A stretch of 8,237 bases of DNA, taken from positions 1-8,237 of the forward strand of contig CAYLUN010000164.1 of the NCBI GenBank assembly GCA_964386865.1. The letters are read 5' to 3'. Every line of letters begins with the position of its first letter. Position 1 is the stretch's first letter. A program made the translations under genes and the position numbers. The notes below the pieces were generated by a model that saw only the letters and a program-made list of their open reading frames with translations, was not told the DNA's origin and ran no database searches. This DNA comes from CAYLUN01 sp964386865 (GTDB lineage Bacteria; Verrucomicrobiota; Kiritimatiellia; RFP12; UBA1067). This document shows, in pieces, positions 1 to 6,683 of this stretch.

Positions 1-68
1 CGGAGAAAACAAGAACAAAAATCGCACTTCTCAAAAAAATCAACCTTGCACCCTCTTGAAAAAACCAG

Positions 69-97
69 TTGACTTTTTACCCGATTAGGTGTTGCAT
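69..97 (+). promoter_or_regulatory. Weak candidate promoter for the FtsB/DivIC-like gene
   Basis: A TTGACT hexamer at 69-74 matches the sigma-70 -35 box at five of six positions. Seventeen bases downstream, 92-97 reads TTGCAT, which matches the -10 box at only three of six. The AT-rich stretch at 1-80 before it fits a promoter region, but the -10 is poor, so this is only a plausible location for the start of transcription of the gene that follows. Confidence 0.3.
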
Positions 98-141
98 ACA
101 CACGATGTGATAGACGCATCGGCTATCCGCGGACCTTGCTT

Positions 142-438
142 GTGAACGTTTTGCTCAAAATCATCACTCAAACGGCTTTGCTCATCGCTCTCGTCATCGT
201 AGTGGCGGGAGGAGCCTTCATTCTCCCGCCCAAGATCTCCCAGATGCGCCGCCTGGAGCAGCAGCGAAACGAGTTGATGCGGAAGAACGATTTCAAGACG
301 CGCGAGATCGACGTTCTGAAGACCAAGCAACGGCGTTTCGCAAGCGATCCGGAGTTCGTGGAGTATGTCGCCCGGCAGAGCAAGCGAGTGCGGCCGAACG
401 AGTTGGTTTTCGTTTTCGACAACGACGAGCGCAAGTGA
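142..438 (+). CDS. FtsB/DivIC-family septum formation initiator-like protein
   Basis: This is a 98-residue bitopic membrane protein. Using the GTG start, residues about 6-28 form one hydrophobic helix. It is followed by a charged, heptad-like coiled-coil segment (about 33-65) rich in Arg, Glu, Gln and Leu. The C-terminal part, with SDPEFVEYVARQ and then VRPNELVFVF, is the typical ending of FtsB/DivIC proteins. Those family members sit in the divisome and bridge FtsL and FtsQ/DivIB to activate septal peptidoglycan synthesis. Length and layout fit the family. The start is uncertain: a TTG at 136 is in frame, but the GGA at 131-133 has better spacing (8 nt) to GTG 142. It converges on the 827-residue gene and shares a hairpin with it. 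Family assignment is fairly sure; whether it is the FtsB or the DivIC orthologue cannot be told here. Confidence 0.82.
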   Translation: MNVLLKIITQTALLIALVIVVAGGAFILPPKISQMRRLEQQRNELMRKNDFKTREIDVLKTKQRRFASDPEFVEYVARQSKRVRPNELVFVFDNDERK

Positions 439-474
439 GCGCCTCTTTCGCGGGCCGTCGAGGCGCCCAGCGCA

Positions 475-503
475 AACGGGCAAGGCGAGCCGCCTTGCCC
501 GTT
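475..503. terminator. Perfect hairpin between convergent genes, probable bidirectional terminator
   Basis: Thirteen bases at 475-487 (AACGGGCAAGGCG) pair perfectly with 491-503 around a 3-nt loop. The plus-strand side is followed by CTCATTT, a weak T-run; the minus-strand side by GTTTGCG. It lies 37 bp after the stop of the division gene and 36 bp after the stop of the opposing gene. A second GC-rich stem (GCGGCC at 522-527 with GGCCGC at 532-537) abuts the end of the 827-residue gene. Position and stem strength support termination for both genes; the short T-runs lower certainty. Confidence 0.65.
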
Positions 504-538
504 CTCATTTCGCCTGACCGTGCGGCCTGCGGGCCGCC

Positions 539-3022
539 CTACTCGTACACCGCCCAGGCCGTAGCCAGGCAGTCCGCGTCCGACTTGACGCGCAGCCAGT
601 AGGCGCGCACGTCGTCCAGCGCCACCTCCACCGGCTTGCCGGCCTCGACGCGGCAGGTCTCGTACGTCTTCCACGCGCCCATGCCGGTGATGTCCAGCTC
701 CACCGTCACAGTCGCAGCCGCGGCCCCCGTCTGCGAGAGCGTCAGCCGCTTCTTGTCGAAGCCGGTCATCAGGTACGGGTCGGACGGCTCGCCGGCCTTC
801 ACGGCCGTGTCCTTCCAGGGGCCGCCCTGGCCGCGCGGCTTGCCGAAGGCCCAGAGGTCGTCCACCGCGCCCACCCACACCGCCGCCTGGCCGTCCTCGG
901 AGCGCACGATGTGTTCAGACGCGGCCGCGGCCGCGTCCACGCCCGTGATCACCAGCAGCCCGCGGTAGGAGCAGTAGTCGTGGACGCGTCCGCCGTGCGT
1001 GGCCACGGCGCGCGCCTTGGCAAAGCCGCCGGCGTTTTCGGCTGGCAGCTCGTAGAAGGTGCCGCAGATGTTGAGCAGGTCGCGCTCCGTGCAGACCTCG
1101 CGGCAGAGGCGCTCCGCGCCCCACAGCCCGGGCTTGTCATAGGCGGGGTCGGCCTTGGGAAAGCGCCAGCGGCGCTTCGAGTCGTCGACCAGCAGCGCCG
1201 ACGCCGCGTCCGTCGTAACGCCGCCGCCGCTCATCGGATAGGCCTTCTGGGTGTAGGCCAGCCCGTTCGTGTCGGCCGACGGCTTGAGCGTGAGCGCCGC
1301 GTCCAGCTCGTAGAAGCCCACGTCCTTCACGCCGCCGGCCCCGGCGCTCACCGCCGCCAGGCCCAGCGTGCGCTTGTCGCCGCCGCGCGCGAAGGCGATG
1401 CCGCCCGCGCCCGCCGCGGTCGCACGCGTCGCGAGGCCCGCGAAAACCGGGGCGGGGGCCGCCGGGCGCGCGTCCGGGTTCGCGTACTGGAAGCAGGCGA
1501 AGACGCCCGCCGCGTCGCCGCGCGGCACCAGCCGCACCCACGCGCCGCGCTCGCCGTCTCCAAAGGTCACGGTCGCCAGACGGCCCGCGGGGACGTCGAC
1601 CTCGCGCAGCGCGGCGAAGGTGCCGTCGCCCGCGCGGTCGACCTCGATCGCCACGCGGAGGGCAGACGCGCCGCCGTGCGCCAGGCTGAGGCTGCGGCGC
1701 GCGTAGCCGGCGAAGAGGTAGGGGTCGCTCGCCGCCCCCGCCTTGACCGCGTCGTCCATCCAGACTGCGCCGCGGCCGATGGCCGGCCCGAACGCATCCA
1801 GCCGCTCGGGCTCGACAAACCAGAGGTTGGAGTGCGACTGGCCCGGCCCTTGGATGGCGCCCTTGGCCCTGCGCTTGTTGAGGAACTCCGACTTCGCGCT
1901 GTCGTCGCAGCCCAGCACGACCTGGCCCTGCCAGCGGCAGAAGTCGCCCACCACCTTCAGGTAGTTCGAGCGCGGGGCGAGGCCGGCCGACGCCTTGGCG
2001 GAGAAGGCCTTCGGGAAGTGCCAGAACGTGCCGTGCATCGTCATCAGGTACGACGCCTCGCCGATGTCGCGGATACGGGGCCACTCGGTGTTCCAGCCGT
2101 GCGCGCCGTCATAGCTGTGGCTGCCCTTGGGCAGGCGGTAGGCGTGCCACGCGCCGCCGTCGAGCACCATCAAAATCAGCGAGCGGTAGTCCCAGCCGAT
2201 GCTCCACACCGGGTCAGACGCGGGGCTCGCGCTGCCCTCGATGCCGCCCGGCCCCGTGATTTCGGTGAACTGGTTGCGCCGGACCACCGTCCACGCGTCG
2301 GCCTTGCCGTCCCAGGAGGCCAGGCAGCCGGAGGGCACGGTCGGGTCGCGCAGCGCCGCCTGGGCATGGTCGCCGTTGTTGGCGTAGATCAGGATGCCCT
2401 GCCCGGAGTAGAAGCCCTTGCCGTGATAGCCGGGCAGGCCCGCGAACCGGCGCGCCGGCGCGCCGGCCGCCTTCGTGCGGGCGCCCTTCCCCATCTGCTC
2501 GTCCGCCCAGAGCTCGGTGACGGCGAGCGAGCGCACGTCGACCTCGTAAATGCCCTCCTCCATCGTCGCGTAGTAGATCTTGTTGGCGGGGTCGGTCAGG
2601 TGGCGGGCGTTGCCCGTCGGCCGGCCGAACATCGAGGCGTAGGGGATCACCCGCACGGCGCGGTCCTTGCCCACCGCATAAGGCCCGATAAAGAGCTGCT
2701 GCGACTCGCGGTGGATCAGGCGGTTGGCGGGCGTGCCGCCGATGCTCTCGGGGCGCACGATCTGGCTGAGGTCCGGCGTGATCTCGTAAAGCTTGTCGCT
2801 CGACCCTTTGGGGGAGTGCGGCGCGTAGGTGACGACCCACAGGCGGTCGGCCCAGGGGACCACGGCGCCGGTGCCGCACTCGCCTTCGTTGTTGTACATC
2901 GCCAGATGCGGGTAGACGCCGCTCACGCGCACAGCCGCGCCGGCGCCCTCGGCGAACAGCACCCCCGCCAGCAACAAAGCCGCACCCGCGGCGAGCTGCG
3001 CCCCACGTACATTTCGGATCAT
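539..3022 (-). CDS. Large secreted protein with internal duplication, unnamed family
   Basis: The protein has 827 residues. Residues 1-29 form a Sec signal peptide (basic start, hydrophobic core, AEGAGA before a likely cut near residue 29), so it is exported. I recognise no enzyme motif. Residues 30-280 contain recurring strand-rich segments with YY/IYEVD and GILIYANNG patterns that resemble beta-propeller blades. Two regions, about 282-513 and 608-827, are homologous to each other. Matching landmarks, in order, are YRLPKGSHSYD / WRFPKADPAYD, HGTFWHFPK / CGTFYELPA, AVKAGAASDPYLFAGY / AVKAGEPSDPYLMTGF, and AWVRLVP / YWLRVKS. The ATG at 3022 is preceded by AAAGGG about 5 nt upstream and by AGGAAG further up. 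GC content is very high, which leaves long antisense open frames. A role in surface carbohydrate or polymer handling is inference from the neighbours and the secretion signal only. Confidence 0.88.
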   Translation of the reverse strand: MIRNVRGAQLAAGAALLLAGVLFAEGAGAAVRVSGVYPHLAMYNNEGECGTGAVVPWADRLWVVTYAPHSPKGSSDKLYEITPDLSQIVRPESIGGTPANRLIHRESQQLFIGPYAVGKDRAVRVIPYASMFGRPTGNARHLTDPANKIYYATMEEGIYEVDVRSLAVTELWADEQMGKGARTKAAGAPARRFAGLPGYHGKGFYSGQGILIYANNGDHAQAALRDPTVPSGCLASWDGKADAWTVVRRNQFTEITGPGGIEGSASPASDPVWSIGWDYRSLILMVLDGGAWHAYRLPKGSHSYDGAHGWNTEWPRIRDIGEASYLMTMHGTFWHFPKAFSAKASAGLAPRSNYLKVVGDFCRWQGQVVLGCDDSAKSEFLNKRRAKGAIQGPGQSHSNLWFVEPERLDAFGPAIGRGAVWMDDAVKAGAASDPYLFAGYARRSLSLAHGGASALRVAIEVDRAGDGTFAALREVDVPAGRLATVTFGDGERGAWVRLVPRGDAAGVFACFQYANPDARPAAPAPVFAGLATRATAAGAGGIAFARGGDKRTLGLAAVSAGAGGVKDVGFYELDAALTLKPSADTNGLAYTQKAYPMSGGGVTTDAASALLVDDSKRRWRFPKADPAYDKPGLWGAERLCREVCTERDLLNICGTFYELPAENAGGFAKARAVATHGGRVHDYCSYRGLLVITGVDAAAAASEHIVRSEDGQAAVWVGAVDDLWAFGKPRGQGGPWKDTAVKAGEPSDPYLMTGFDKKRLTLSQTGAAAATVTVELDITGMGAWKTYETCRVEAGKPVEVALDDVRAYWLRVKSDADCLATAWAVYE

Positions 3023-3070
3023 AGCGCCCTTTCTTCCTACAGGACTTCAATAGCACAACATTCGATTTTA

Positions 3071-3079
3071 TGATATAAC
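3071..3079 (+). promoter_or_regulatory. Candidate extended -10 promoter for the HELTH membrane protein
   Basis: TGATATAAC at 3071-3079 fits an extended -10 element (TGn followed by TATAAC, five of six to consensus) in an AT-rich stretch of otherwise GC-rich DNA. The -35 position (about 3051) is poor, which extended -10 promoters tolerate. It lies in the divergent gap between the 827-residue gene and the plus-strand membrane gene, about 90 bp before the latter's ATG. Confidence 0.4.
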
Positions 3080-3170
3080 ATAGCCGTTCACTGGAAAAGA
3101 AGAAGTTGCGACGGACTTGGAAGGTTTGTGTGGGACGGGCCATCTACGCCGTCCGGGAGTCTGGCACGAG

Positions 3171-3902
3171 ATGCTCCGACTGTTACGATTTCTGACTGGT
3201 GCAGCCTTGATTCCGCTCTGCGTGGCGGCGACCCTGTCGCTGCTCGACGTGTTGCGCCACATACCGAGCACGCACTCGCTGGTGTCTCCGGAACTGGTCT
3301 GGCTCTTGACGGGCTTTCTGCTGTGGCTGGCCATGTGGATCCTCCTGCCCCCGCCGGTCAAGGCCTACGTGATCGGCCACGAGCTGACGCACGCCCTGTG
3401 GGCCTGGCTCTTCGGCGGGCGCGCGCACGACCTGCGGTTCTCGGAGCGGGGCGGCAGCGTGCGCCTGACCAAATCGAACGTGTGGATCACGCTGGCGCCC
3501 TACTTCTTCCCGCTCTACACGATCATCGTGATCCTGCTGCGCTTCGTCACGGGCCTGTTCGTCGACGAGGTGCCGTTCCCCTTCGCCTGGCTCTTCTTCG
3601 TCGGCCTCACCTGGGGGTTTCACGTCACCTTCACGATCCAGAGCCTGATGATCACGCAGCCGGACATCCAAGAGTACGGGCGGCTCTTCTCATACGCCGT
3701 CATCTACCTGATCAACTTGGCGGGCGTGGGAATCTGGGTCGTCTGCACGACGGCCGCGACGCTGACTGACTTCGCCACCTCGCTGATCGTCCACTCGATC
3801 TCCGTGTACGCCTCGGTCAGCGACGAGATCTCGACGCGCAGCCAGTTCCTGGGCGACCTCGCGAAGAGCCTGTTCAACAAGATCCTCTATTACCGCGGCT
3901 GA
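3171..3902 (+). CDS. Multi-pass membrane protein with HExxH motif, M50-like putative metalloprotease
   Basis: The protein has 243 residues from ATG 3171; an in-frame TTG at 3117 would add 18. GGGAG at 3155-3159 lies 11 nt before the ATG, and the sequence from it begins with a basic hydrophobic helix. Hydrophobic segments are at about 5-25, 43-62, 107-133, 140-165 and 178-200. HELTH at 70-74 sits at the start of a hydrophobic stretch and is followed by WLFGG and GGSVRLTKSN. That layout resembles the M50B (site-2-protease-like) pattern of a zinc motif followed by a Gly-Gly-Arg-type segment. In M50 enzymes HExxH binds zinc within the membrane, and a distal Asp supplies the third ligand. D174 in ITQPDIQEYG is a candidate, but no clear NPxxDG-type motif is seen. 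Substrate is unknown. It ends 12 bp before the end of the opposing CBM9-like gene. An enzyme is likely; the exact subfamily is not certain. Confidence 0.72.
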   Translation: MLRLLRFLTGAALIPLCVAATLSLLDVLRHIPSTHSLVSPELVWLLTGFLLWLAMWILLPPPVKAYVIGHELTHALWAWLFGGRAHDLRFSERGGSVRLTKSNVWITLAPYFFPLYTIIVILLRFVTGLFVDEVPFPFAWLFFVGLTWGFHVTFTIQSLMITQPDIQEYGRLFSYAVIYLINLAGVGIWVVCTTAATLTDFATSLIVHSISVYASVSDEISTRSQFLGDLAKSLFNKILYYRG

Positions 3903-3917
3903 CGGCCGGCCGCGTCA
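3900..3917. terminator. Short palindrome between convergent stops
   Basis: The 12-bp gap between the two convergent genes holds CGGCCGGCCG (3903-3912), a perfect palindrome. It is flanked by TGACG (3900-3904) and CGTCA (3913-3917), which can also pair. There is no T-run, so it may only be a weak or Rho-assisted end for both transcripts. Confidence 0.3.
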
Positions 3918-4640
3918 CTCGAGGGACAGCTCGCCGAAGCACGCCGGCAGGTGGAAGTTGAGCGCCGTCACCGGAGACCAGGAGAGCCAGTGCGGGTGCG
4001 AGGTCTTGTCTCCGCACTTGTAGAAATTGGCCCGCCACACGGAGCCGCTCCGCCCGACCTCGCCCGCGTAGCGCTCGAGCAGCGCCAGCGGCACCTTGTA
4101 GCTCACGTGCCACTCGAGCGGCCCCGGCACTTCAGGCTCCACCACGGGCGGCAGCGACGAGCGGATCTCCACCCGCCCGCCCCACGCCTCCTCCACCATC
4201 GCGTAGCGCGCAAACCCGCTCGCCGTGCGGGTCGGATCCTCCACGTAGGACAGGAGCAGCGCCCCGCCCGCGTTGACCTCGAAGTTGAAGTAGCCCTTGT
4301 CCAGCCGCGGCCGCACGAAGAACTCGACGCAGCTGTCCGTGTAGACCGGCCCCTGATACGCCGTCTGAACCGAGCGCACGTACCGGTCCTTCACGTCAAA
4401 GCGCACATACAGGCTCTCGCCGTCGTGCAGCACCCGGAACTCCGTCTCCGGCCGGTGGTCGGACGACTCGGGGCGCACCTGTTCGATCCGCCCCACCTCC
4501 GCCCGCGAAAAATCAGCCCGCTCCAGCGCAGCCGCCGGAATCCGTTTCACCGTGTAGCGCATAGGCTCCGCCTCCTCCCGTCGCGCGGCCACGCACCCGG
4601 AACAGACTGCGAGCGCGGCCAGACAACTCAGCATTTTCAT
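3915..4640 (-). CDS. CBM9-like carbohydrate-binding lipoprotein
   Basis: The protein has 241 residues. Residues 1-16 form a short lipoprotein-type signal ending at Cys16 (AVCSGC). The lipobox is imperfect because its -3 position is Cys. The rest fits the family-9-like carbohydrate-binding beta-sandwich. A strand with LYVRFDVKD (77-85) is followed by YTDSCVEFFVRP (100-111), FNFEVNAGG (118-126), and a C-terminal signature WRANFYKCGDKTSHPHWLSW (202-221) ending in LNFHLPACFGELSL. Such domains bind sugars on surface or periplasmic proteins; here no catalytic domain is attached, so the whole mature protein is the module. Its ATG overlaps the upstream gene's TGA by 4 bp (ATGA), so it is probably translationally coupled to the DUF1080 gene and made with it. 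Ligand unknown. Confidence 0.85.
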   Translation of the reverse strand: MKMLSCLAALAVCSGCVAARREEAEPMRYTVKRIPAAALERADFSRAEVGRIEQVRPESSDHRPETEFRVLHDGESLYVRFDVKDRYVRSVQTAYQGPVYTDSCVEFFVRPRLDKGYFNFEVNAGGALLLSYVEDPTRTASGFARYAMVEEAWGGRVEIRSSLPPVVEPEVPGPLEWHVSYKVPLALLERYAGEVGRSGSVWRANFYKCGDKTSHPHWLSWSPVTALNFHLPACFGELSLE

Positions 4641-5386
4641 TTCGCGGGCAGTTCGCGGATTTTGACGGTGCGGTACCAGGCCTCGTCGGTGTGGTCGGTG
4701 AGCATGATGTGGCCCACGATCTTAGATCCAAAGTCGGGATACTTCTTGAACTTGCTGTCCGCCACGCCCGCCTTGACCGCCTCGCTGCCGAAGGTATACT
4801 CCAGCACTTTCTGGCCGTTCAGCCAGTGCTCGACGCGGTCGCCCTGCACGAGGATGCGGGAGGTGTTCCACTCGCCCGCCGGCTTGAGCGGCTTGTCGGC
4901 CGCGGGCGGCAGCACTTCGTAGAACGAGGCCGTCAAGGCCTTGGCGTGTGACTTGTTCCACTTGGGCGACGCGTCGTCGATCATCTGGTACTCGTAGCCC
5001 GGCGCGCCCGGCCGCGCCTCGGTGACGCAGTACTTCACGCCGTTGTTCGCGTTGGTCGCGAGCCGCCACGTCCAGGCCAGCTCGAAGTTGGCGTACTGCT
5101 TCAAGGAGATGATGTCGCCGCCCTTGACGCCCGGCACTTTGCGCAACAGGCCCTGCTCGACGGCCCACCCCCCGCCGATCGGCGTGCCTGCCGGCTTGCC
5201 GTAAGGCCGCCAGCCCTCAAGCGACCGCCCGTCGAAGAGCAGCGTCCAGGCGTTCGCCTTCTCTTCGGCGGTGAGCCCGTCGAAAAGCAGCGCCTGCTTG
5301 TTGTCATCAGCCACCACGGCGGAAACCGTCGGGTTTTGGGCCAGCGCCGGCAGCGCCAGCACGAGAAGCATCATCCACGTTTTCAT
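4637..5386 (-). CDS. Secreted DUF1080 / 3-keto-disaccharide hydrolase domain protein
   Basis: The protein has 249 residues. It begins MKTWMMLLVLALPALAQ, a clean signal peptide cut near residue 16. The rest is one DUF1080 domain, a concanavalin-like beta-sandwich. Landmarks are TLLFDGRSLEGW (48-59), GGGWAVEQGLL (71-81), YANFELAWTWR (98-108), NANNGVKYCV (112-121), GYEYQMIDD (130-138), and the closing GHIMLTDHTDEAWYRTVKIR (225-244). Family members, now named 3-keto-disaccharide hydrolases, are tied to cleavage of 3-keto-glycosides outside the cytoplasm and are abundant in PVC bacteria and Bacteroidetes. Exact substrate cannot be read here. The frame stays open to 5743, but that extension is not protein-like. 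In-frame ATG 5407 (adding MGWYRKT) is an alternative start; neither start has a strong ribosome site. It heads a two-gene operon with the CBM9-like lipoprotein. Confidence 0.9.
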   Translation of the reverse strand: MKTWMMLLVLALPALAQNPTVSAVVADDNKQALLFDGLTAEEKANAWTLLFDGRSLEGWRPYGKPAGTPIGGGWAVEQGLLRKVPGVKGGDIISLKQYANFELAWTWRLATNANNGVKYCVTEARPGAPGYEYQMIDDASPKWNKSHAKALTASFYEVLPPAADKPLKPAGEWNTSRILVQGDRVEHWLNGQKVLEYTFGSEAVKAGVADSKFKKYPDFGSKIVGHIMLTDHTDEAWYRTVKIRELPAK

Positions 5387-5700
5387 GGTTTTACGATACC
5401 ACCCCATCCGACCGACCATCAAGCAACAATTTGGGTTGGCGAAGAGTGAGCAACAACGAAACACGCGAAAGTCGCGAAGAGGTTTCAGACAGGAAGAGGC
5501 GCCTTTCGCGCTCGCCCCCGCCGCGCACCCGGATCCGCTGGGAGGCGCCGGACGCTGAACCGCTCGGACGTGCGAGTCCCGTGCTCTGGGCGGAAGGCTA
5601 TGTGTGCGCCCCGCACGCTCGCTCAAGCACACTCTAGAACTCTCGCACGTTAGATCGGATAGAGTACCTGTCCCAAGAGGCGCCAAGATAATGGATTCTC
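5387..5700. other. Intergenic stretch without a recognisable gene
   Basis: No convincing coding sequence is visible on either strand. A ten-base word, AAGAGGCGCC, occurs twice (5494-5503 and 5675-5684), and GCGAA words recur loosely at 5457-5478. The part next to 5386 must hold the promoter of the DUF1080 operon, but I could not identify a good one. Open frames here are shadows with no family resemblance. Confidence 0.5.
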
Positions 5701-5707
5701 TCATTCC

Positions 5708-5785
5708 TAATCGTAATCCTGATCGCAATCTTAATCTCTCCAACAGAATGGATTAAGATTACGAACAAGATTATGATTACGATTA
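5708..5785. repeat. Inverted repeat built of GATTAN hexamers
   Basis: The left arm (5708-5736) runs as hexamers TAATCG, TAATCC, TGATCG, CAATCT, TAATC. The right arm (5751-5785) runs as GATTAA, GATTAC, GAACAA, GATTAT, GATTAC, GATTA. The arms are near reverse complements: TAATCGTAATC matches at the outer ends and AATCTTAATC at the inner ends, with a six-base length difference between. The loop is 14 nt (5737-5750). Transcribed, it would make a long AU-rich stem-loop. It lies just before the first 33-bp repeat. Confidence 0.8.
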
Positions 5786-5802
5786 AGGCCGCCGCGTATC
5801 GT

Positions 5803-5835
5803 AGCGCCCTTCAGACCTGTCCCGTTGTAGCGGTT
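5803..5835 (+). repeat. 33-bp direct repeat, copy 1
   Basis: It starts AGCGCCCTTCAGACC and ends GTTGTAGCGGTT. It is identical base for base over 33 bp to positions 6830-6862 in the same orientation; the flanking sequences differ. It lies about 70 bp before hicB. It could be one end of an integrated segment or simply a dispersed repeat. Confidence 0.85.
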
Positions 5836-5870
5836 GCTATTATCGCCCGTCGCCTACGAATAATTCCCCG

Positions 5871-5900
5871 TTGCCTTGCACGCGCGCCAGGTGCTATCCT
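5871..5900 (+). promoter_or_regulatory. Candidate hicBA promoter
   Basis: TTGCCT at 5871-5876 (four of six to the -35 box) is followed after 18 bp by TATCCT at 5895-5900 (four of six). The TG at 5892-5893 in front of the -10 gives an extended -10 (TGC then TATCCT). The predicted start of transcription falls within a base or two of the hicB ATG, and no Shine-Dalgarno sequence precedes that ATG. The mRNA may therefore be leaderless. Confidence 0.45.
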
Positions 5901-5907
5901 AATCGCC

Positions 5908-6126
5908 ATGAAAGCGTTCAAATATATGAAGATTGAAACCGAGCGAGAAGAGGACGGGCGCTGGCTCGCCGAGCTGCCCGGCCTGCCGGGCGCGATGGCC
6001 TACGGCGACACGCGCGAGAACGCCGTCGCTAACGTGCAGGCCCTGGCTTTCCGGATCGCCGCCGACAGGATCGAAGCGCACGACCGGGCTCCCGAAATCG
6101 CACCCTTCACGGCCGTATTCGTATGA
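5908..6126 (+). CDS. hicB: HicB-family antitoxin
   Basis: The protein has 72 residues and the HicB partial RNase-H-like fold pattern: KIETEREEDGRWLAELPGLP (8-27), then AYGDTRENAVANVQALA (31-47). This is the usual 'EDGxWxAExPxLPG...YGxTxxEA' core. It binds and silences the HicA toxin. There is no added DNA-binding domain, so it is the short form. The frame is open upstream to 5773, but that part is repeat-derived and not protein-like; ATG 5908 gives the canonical N-terminus, with ATG 5926 as a shorter option. Its TGA overlaps the hicA ATG by 4 bp, the expected coupling. The order is antitoxin first. The pair lies between two copies of a 33-bp direct repeat and directly before a phage terminase remnant, which suggests arrival on a mobile element. 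Confidence 0.85.
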   Translation: MKAFKYMKIETEREEDGRWLAELPGLPGAMAYGDTRENAVANVQALAFRIAADRIEAHDRAPEIAPFTAVFV

Positions 6127-6338
6127 GCGTCTGGCCGTCAACCAAGGCCAAGCGCGTCAAAGCTGCGCTATTGCGTATCGGTTGGCAGGTCAAGCGTCAA
6201 TGTGGCACCTCGCACTGTATTCTGTGCCGCGTTGGCTATCCCGACTTCGTGTTCGCCTTTCACGACTCCGTTGAACTCGGCCCCGCCATGCTGGCCCGCA
6301 TCGCCCGCCACACCGGCCTTGCGCCTGCGGATCTGTAA
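6123..6338 (+). CDS. hicA: HicA-family mRNA interferase toxin, possibly impaired
   Basis: The protein has 71 residues and fits the small double-stranded-RNA-binding-like HicA fold: TKAKRVKAALLRIGWQVKRQ (7-26), the catalytic His region (27-33), then DFVFAFHDSVELGP and MLARIARHTGL. HicA cuts mRNA using one conserved His in a G-S-H core. Here the core reads CGTSHCIL with His31 kept. Compared with the GSH arrangement I know for this subfamily, a Thr is inserted between Gly and Ser, and Cys occurs at 27, 32 and 35. The toxin may therefore be weakened or dead; this is inference from memory of the family. It starts inside the hicB stop (ATGA) and is translated from the same message. Confidence 0.8.
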   Translation: MSVWPSTKAKRVKAALLRIGWQVKRQCGTSHCILCRVGYPDFVFAFHDSVELGPAMLARIARHTGLAPADL

Positions 6339-6346
6339 GCCCTCCG

Positions 6347-6614
6347 GGTCACCGCCTCGTCTCGCTGCCCGATGACGACGTGTTGCGCGAGGAACTGGCG
6401 TTTTGCCGCTACGACGTGGAAAGCTCGCCGCTCAAGCTGGTGCCGACAAAAAGAAACTGCCGCGCTCGCCCAACCGCTCCGACGCGCTGGCTATGCTGTT
6501 CTGGGAAATGGACTACGCCAAGCTGACGGCGAAGCAAGCGGACACGTCGGATATCACGTCACCGACAAGGCGGCGGAGAGAGCGGCGAGAATTCTCAGGA
6601 AGCACTTGGGATGA
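6347..6614 (+). pseudogene. Phage terminase large-subunit C-terminal remnant, frameshifted
   Basis: Coding-like sequence (high GC at third positions) passes through three frames. Frame one, from 6347, reads HRLVSLPDDDVLREELAFCR and continues to LKLVP (codon ending 6445). Frame two continues from about 6448 with KKLPRSPNRSDALAMLFWEM. Frame three ends with HVTDKAAERAARILRKHLG and stops at 6612-6614. The order 'LPDD..L.EEL..Y' then 'SP.R.DAL' is the tail of phage terminase large subunits, the ATPase/nuclease that packages phage DNA. Each switch equals loss of one base; the first is at a run of five A (6448-6452), the second near 6545-6560. The N-terminal ATPase part is absent, with hicA ending 8 bp before the remnant. 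The terminase identity is well supported in the first two frames; the third-frame tail rests on codon usage alone. Confidence 0.7.
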
Positions 6615-6683
6615 TTAGTGCTAGGCCGGAAGTGTGACCCACGACTGGCTAATCGTCACTGGAGAAGAGTGGATATGAAAATC

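Noticed and set aside
911..3073. 720-codon open frame on the plus strand
   Set aside because: It lies antisense to the 827-residue gene, and its translation is dominated by Arg, Ala, Val and Gly with no domain pattern. High GC at third positions of the real gene creates it.
5457..5478. GCGAA-word repeat
   Set aside because: Spacing of the words is regular for only three units and conservation is weak; chance is a fair explanation in this GC-rich DNA.
5387..5743. N-terminal extension of the DUF1080 frame
   Set aside because: The signal peptide MKTWMMLLVLALPALAQ begins inside the frame; the extension is compositionally random and runs into the hexamer repeat.
5773..5907. N-terminal extension of hicB
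   Set aside because: It would translate the hexamer repeat and the 33-bp repeat, which recurs elsewhere without hicB. The normal HicB N-terminus begins at 5908.
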